From JAAFHB01 sp038236995 (GTDB lineage: Bacteria; Bacteroidota; Bacteroidia; Bacteroidales; Prolixibacteraceae), in assembly GCA_038236995.1 (NCBI GenBank), contig JBBRZE010000009.1, positions 1-64,000 of the forward strand: 64,000 nt of DNA. Direction: 5' to 3'. The position numbers were made by a program, and so were the translations under genes. Positions 62,049 to 64,000 of the stretch are shown in pieces. Below the pieces are notes generated by a model. The model ran no database searches and was not told where the DNA came from. It worked only from the letters and a program-made list of their open reading frames with translations. How positions within the stretch are numbered: position 1 is the first letter of the stretch; each line of letters opens with the position of its first letter.

Positions 62049-63569
62049 ATGGTTTATATAATGGATACAACCCTGAGAGATGGTGAACAGACCTCAGGGG
62101 TCTCATTTTCCGAAGTGGAAAAGCTGAACATTGCAAAGATTCTTCTCGACGAACTTCGGGTCGATTTTATTGAAGTGGCCTCAGCACGTGTTTCAGACGG
62201 AGAATTAAGGGGAGCCAAAAAAGTGCTCGATTGGGCGAAACAGGCAGGTTATCTCGAACGGATTGAGATTCTTGGATTTGTGGATGGAAAAATATCGCTC
62301 GAATGGATTTCGCGAGCTGGTGGAAAAGTAATGAATCTATTAGCGAAGGGATCGCTTCGGCATGTTACCCAGCAGTTAAAGAAGACCCCGGAGGAACACC
62401 TTTCCAACATAAAAAGTTCGCTGCAACTGGCCGAGTCGATGGGAATCAGAGTAAACATTTATCTTGAGGACTGGTCGAATGGAATGCGGAATTCTCCAGA
62501 ATATGTTGATTTTATGCTGGAAGGTCTCAAATCAGAAAAATTAGGACGCGTGATGCTTCCCGATACGCTGGGAATATTAAATCCGTCCGAAACATTCAAT
62601 TTCTGTTCATCGATCATTCACAAATTCCCCGATCTTCGTTTCGATTTCCATGCTCATAACGATTACGACCTTGCGATCGCAAATGTTGATGCTGCTATCC
62701 GGGCAGGAATAACTACTGTTCATACAACAGTGAACGGGTTGGGTGAACGTGCAGGAAATGCGCCACTTTCGAGTGTGATTGCATTGCTCAACGATCAGCT
62801 TAAAATTCCAAATTCAGTGAATGAACGGAAATTAAGTTTGGCCAGCCGGCTTGTCGAAAATTTTTCCGGGATTCGCGTTGCGGGTAATAAACCTATTATT
62901 GGCGAAAACGTCTTCACACAATGTAGCGGAATTCATGCCGATGGTGATAATAAAGACCAACTCTATTTCAACGATTTGCTTCCCGAACGATTTGGCAGAA
63001 TACGAAAATATGCGCTTGGCAAAACATCAGGAAAAGCGAACATCGCCAAAAACCTGGAGGATATTGGCATACGTCTCGATCCTGAAGATTTGAAAAGGGT
63101 TACAGACAAGGTAATTGAATTGGCCGATAAGAAAGAATCGGTTACTTCAGATGATCTTCCTTATATCCTTTCCGATGTTTTAAAGAGTGAAACCGTTATT
63201 GAGAAAATCAGGTTACGGAATTATGCAATCTCTCATGCACTGGGACTTAGGCCAATGGCGACTGTAGCAATTGAAGTAGATGGTGAACTTTTTGAAGAAG
63301 CCTCTTCAGGTGATGGCCAGTATGACGCATTTATGAATGCCCTTCGAAAAATCTATCATAAACAAAACAAGTCATTCCCTTTACTCATCGATTATATTGT
63401 AACAATACCTCCGGGAGGAAAGACAGACGCACTGGTCGAGACCTTGATTACATGGAAAATGGGCCGCGAATTTAAAACCCGTGGTCTTGATCCTGACCAG
63501 ACGACCGCTGCTATCAAAGCAACCATGAAAATGCTTAACATTGTTGAAAACGATAATCAGATGTTCTAA
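62049..63569 (+). CDS. cimA: LeuA-family synthase, probably (R)-citramalate synthase
   Basis: About 506 residues. Same two-domain plan as LeuA: catalytic barrel with MDTTLRDGEQTSGVSFS, FHAHNDYDLAIANVDAA and GLGERAGNAPL, then a regulatory domain from about 385. It differs strongly from the leuA product in the substrate-side loops (EVASARVSDGELRGAKKVLD instead of EAGFPISSPGDF). Placed with leuACDB it most likely makes citramalate from pyruvate for isoleucine; homocitrate or a second isopropylmalate synthase cannot be excluded. I chose the ATG at 62049, after AAAGAG, over the GTG at 62028. Confidence 0.75.
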   Translation: MVYIMDTTLRDGEQTSGVSFSEVEKLNIAKILLDELRVDFIEVASARVSDGELRGAKKVLDWAKQAGYLERIEILGFVDGKISLEWISRAGGKVMNLLAKGSLRHVTQQLKKTPEEHLSNIKSSLQLAESMGIRVNIYLEDWSNGMRNSPEYVDFMLEGLKSEKLGRVMLPDTLGILNPSETFNFCSSIIHKFPDLRFDFHAHNDYDLAIANVDAAIRAGITTVHTTVNGLGERAGNAPLSSVIALLNDQLKIPNSVNERKLSLASRLVENFSGIRVAGNKPIIGENVFTQCSGIHADGDNKDQLYFNDLLPERFGRIRKYALGKTSGKANIAKNLEDIGIRLDPEDLKRVTDKVIELADKKESVTSDDLPYILSDVLKSETVIEKIRLRNYAISHALGLRPMATVAIEVDGELFEEASSGDGQYDAFMNALRKIYHKQNKSFPLLIDYIVTIPPGGKTDALVETLITWKMGREFKTRGLDPDQTTAAIKATMKMLNIVENDNQMF

Positions 63570-63694
63570 ACCCTGAAAGGGTTTAATATGAATAACCCCG
63601 GGTAAATGACCGAAGGGAAACCCGGGGTAAAAAACACAAAACAGATAAAGGCGCATCTGGAAAAATCAAAATAAACATCACTTGTGTATGCGCC
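63568..63694. repeat. Composite intergenic palindromic element
   Basis: Three hairpins in series: AAACCCT/AGGGTTT (63568-63584, overlapping the preceding stop codon), ACCCCGGGT/ACCCGGGGT (63595-63628) and GGCGCAT/ATGCGCC (63650-63694). The first two resemble a dispersed, REP-like intergenic repeat seen in many Bacteroidota genomes (recollection, not searched). It separates the cimA-like gene from leuB. Confidence 0.6.
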
Positions 63695-63762
63695 GTATAT
63701 TGAAATCTCAAACAGATTATAAAGCTGTTTATTCACAATTCTTATAAAAATCACATCAAATA

Positions 63763-64000
63763 ATGAAGCTTAACATTGCAGTATTGGCCGGAGACGGAAT
63801 CGGGCCTGAAATTATGGAACAGGCGCTCCGCGTCACCAAAATAGTTTGTCAAAAATTCGGTCACGACCTGATTACCAGAACCGCACTGGTTGGTGCTGTA
63901 GCCATCGATCAGGTTGGCAATCCCTATCCCGACGAAACTCACAACCTTTGTATGAACTCCGATGCTGTTCTTTTTGGCGCAATCGGTCACCCGCGTTACG
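63763..64000 (+). CDS. leuB: 3-isopropylmalate dehydrogenase, 5' part (cut by window end)
   Basis: The first 79 codons. MKLNIAVLAGDGIGPEIMEQ is the start of the isocitrate/isopropylmalate dehydrogenase fold, followed by ALVGAVAIDQVGNPYPDET and DAVLFGAIGHPRY. It oxidises 3-isopropylmalate with NAD+. As a member of the operon it follows the cimA-like gene by 193 bases, with a palindromic element between. The catalytic Lys and Tyr lie beyond the window. Confidence 0.93.
   Translation, partial: MKLNIAVLAGDGIGPEIMEQALRVTKIVCQKFGHDLITRTALVGAVAIDQVGNPYPDETHNLCMNSDAVLFGAIGHPRY

Overview
The window looks like chromosomal DNA of a Bacteroidota species, most likely class Bacteroidia (Marinilabiliales/Prolixibacteraceae-like; the exact family is inference). 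Reasons: many gene starts are preceded by the Bacteroidota sigma-factor -7 box TAnnTTTG, often with a TTTG/TTG about 18-21 bases upstream; Shine-Dalgarno sequences are weak; and the gene content is typical (11-subunit complex I without NuoEFG, a Wzi-type barrel, DUF2851, a DUF6261-like protein, OmpA/TPR lipoproteins). No phage, transposase, integrase or CRISPR array is visible, so this is mostly core genome with small accessory insertions.

Layout. 1-280: a 41-bp tandem repeat array running off the left edge. 685-7900: unlinked small genes (membrane protein, ICMT/MddA-like methyltransferase, GNAT-nitrilase fusion, DUF2007, Pcm, a degenerate Gfo/Idh/MocA-like protein with a VOC protein) plus a HEPN/nucleotidyltransferase module flanked by a 169-bp duplication of the VOC gene's 3' end. 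7962-17978: the nuoABCDHIJKLMN operon on the minus strand. 18214-26316: UspA-like protein, ADP-forming acyl-CoA synthetase, DUF6261-like protein beside a 42-bp in-register repeat array, DUF4395, TPR lipoprotein and deoxynucleoside kinase. 26406-33573: pnp, rpsO, K+ channel, DUF2851, O-methyltransferase and M16 protease. 33751-37597: tRNA-Phe, a candidate small RNA, a SNF2 helicase and RNase P RNA. 37608-40302: Wzi-like protein and queA. 40320-43856: SBF-like symporter and two class II aldolase-family genes. 43957-46847: a preQ1-I riboswitch followed by yhhQ, an APH-like kinase, queC and queF. 46908-53757: enolase, a carboxypeptidase-regulatory-like protein, patatin-barrel protein and PBP4. 53867-64000: the ilvDBN-leuACD-cimA-leuB operon, which starts behind a ribosome-mediated attenuator.

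How the genes work together. The nuo genes build the membrane arm and Q-module of complex I, but the NADH-oxidising module is not in the operon. The queuosine block joins precursor uptake and synthesis (QueC, QueF) under a preQ1 switch, with queA nearby. The ilv/leu operon covers valine, leucine and (through a second LeuA-type enzyme) probably isoleucine synthesis; ilvC is absent from it. Its leader peptide, ten consecutive Leu/Val/Ile codons long at its core, together with mutually exclusive hairpins, gives a direct supply-sensing switch.

The most interesting items are the BCAA attenuator, the HEPN/MNT insertion with target-gene 3'-end duplication, the uncharacterised kinase inside the queuosine operon, the candidate small RNA at 33991-34083, and the aldolase-family protein with a second domain that has lost its zinc ligands.
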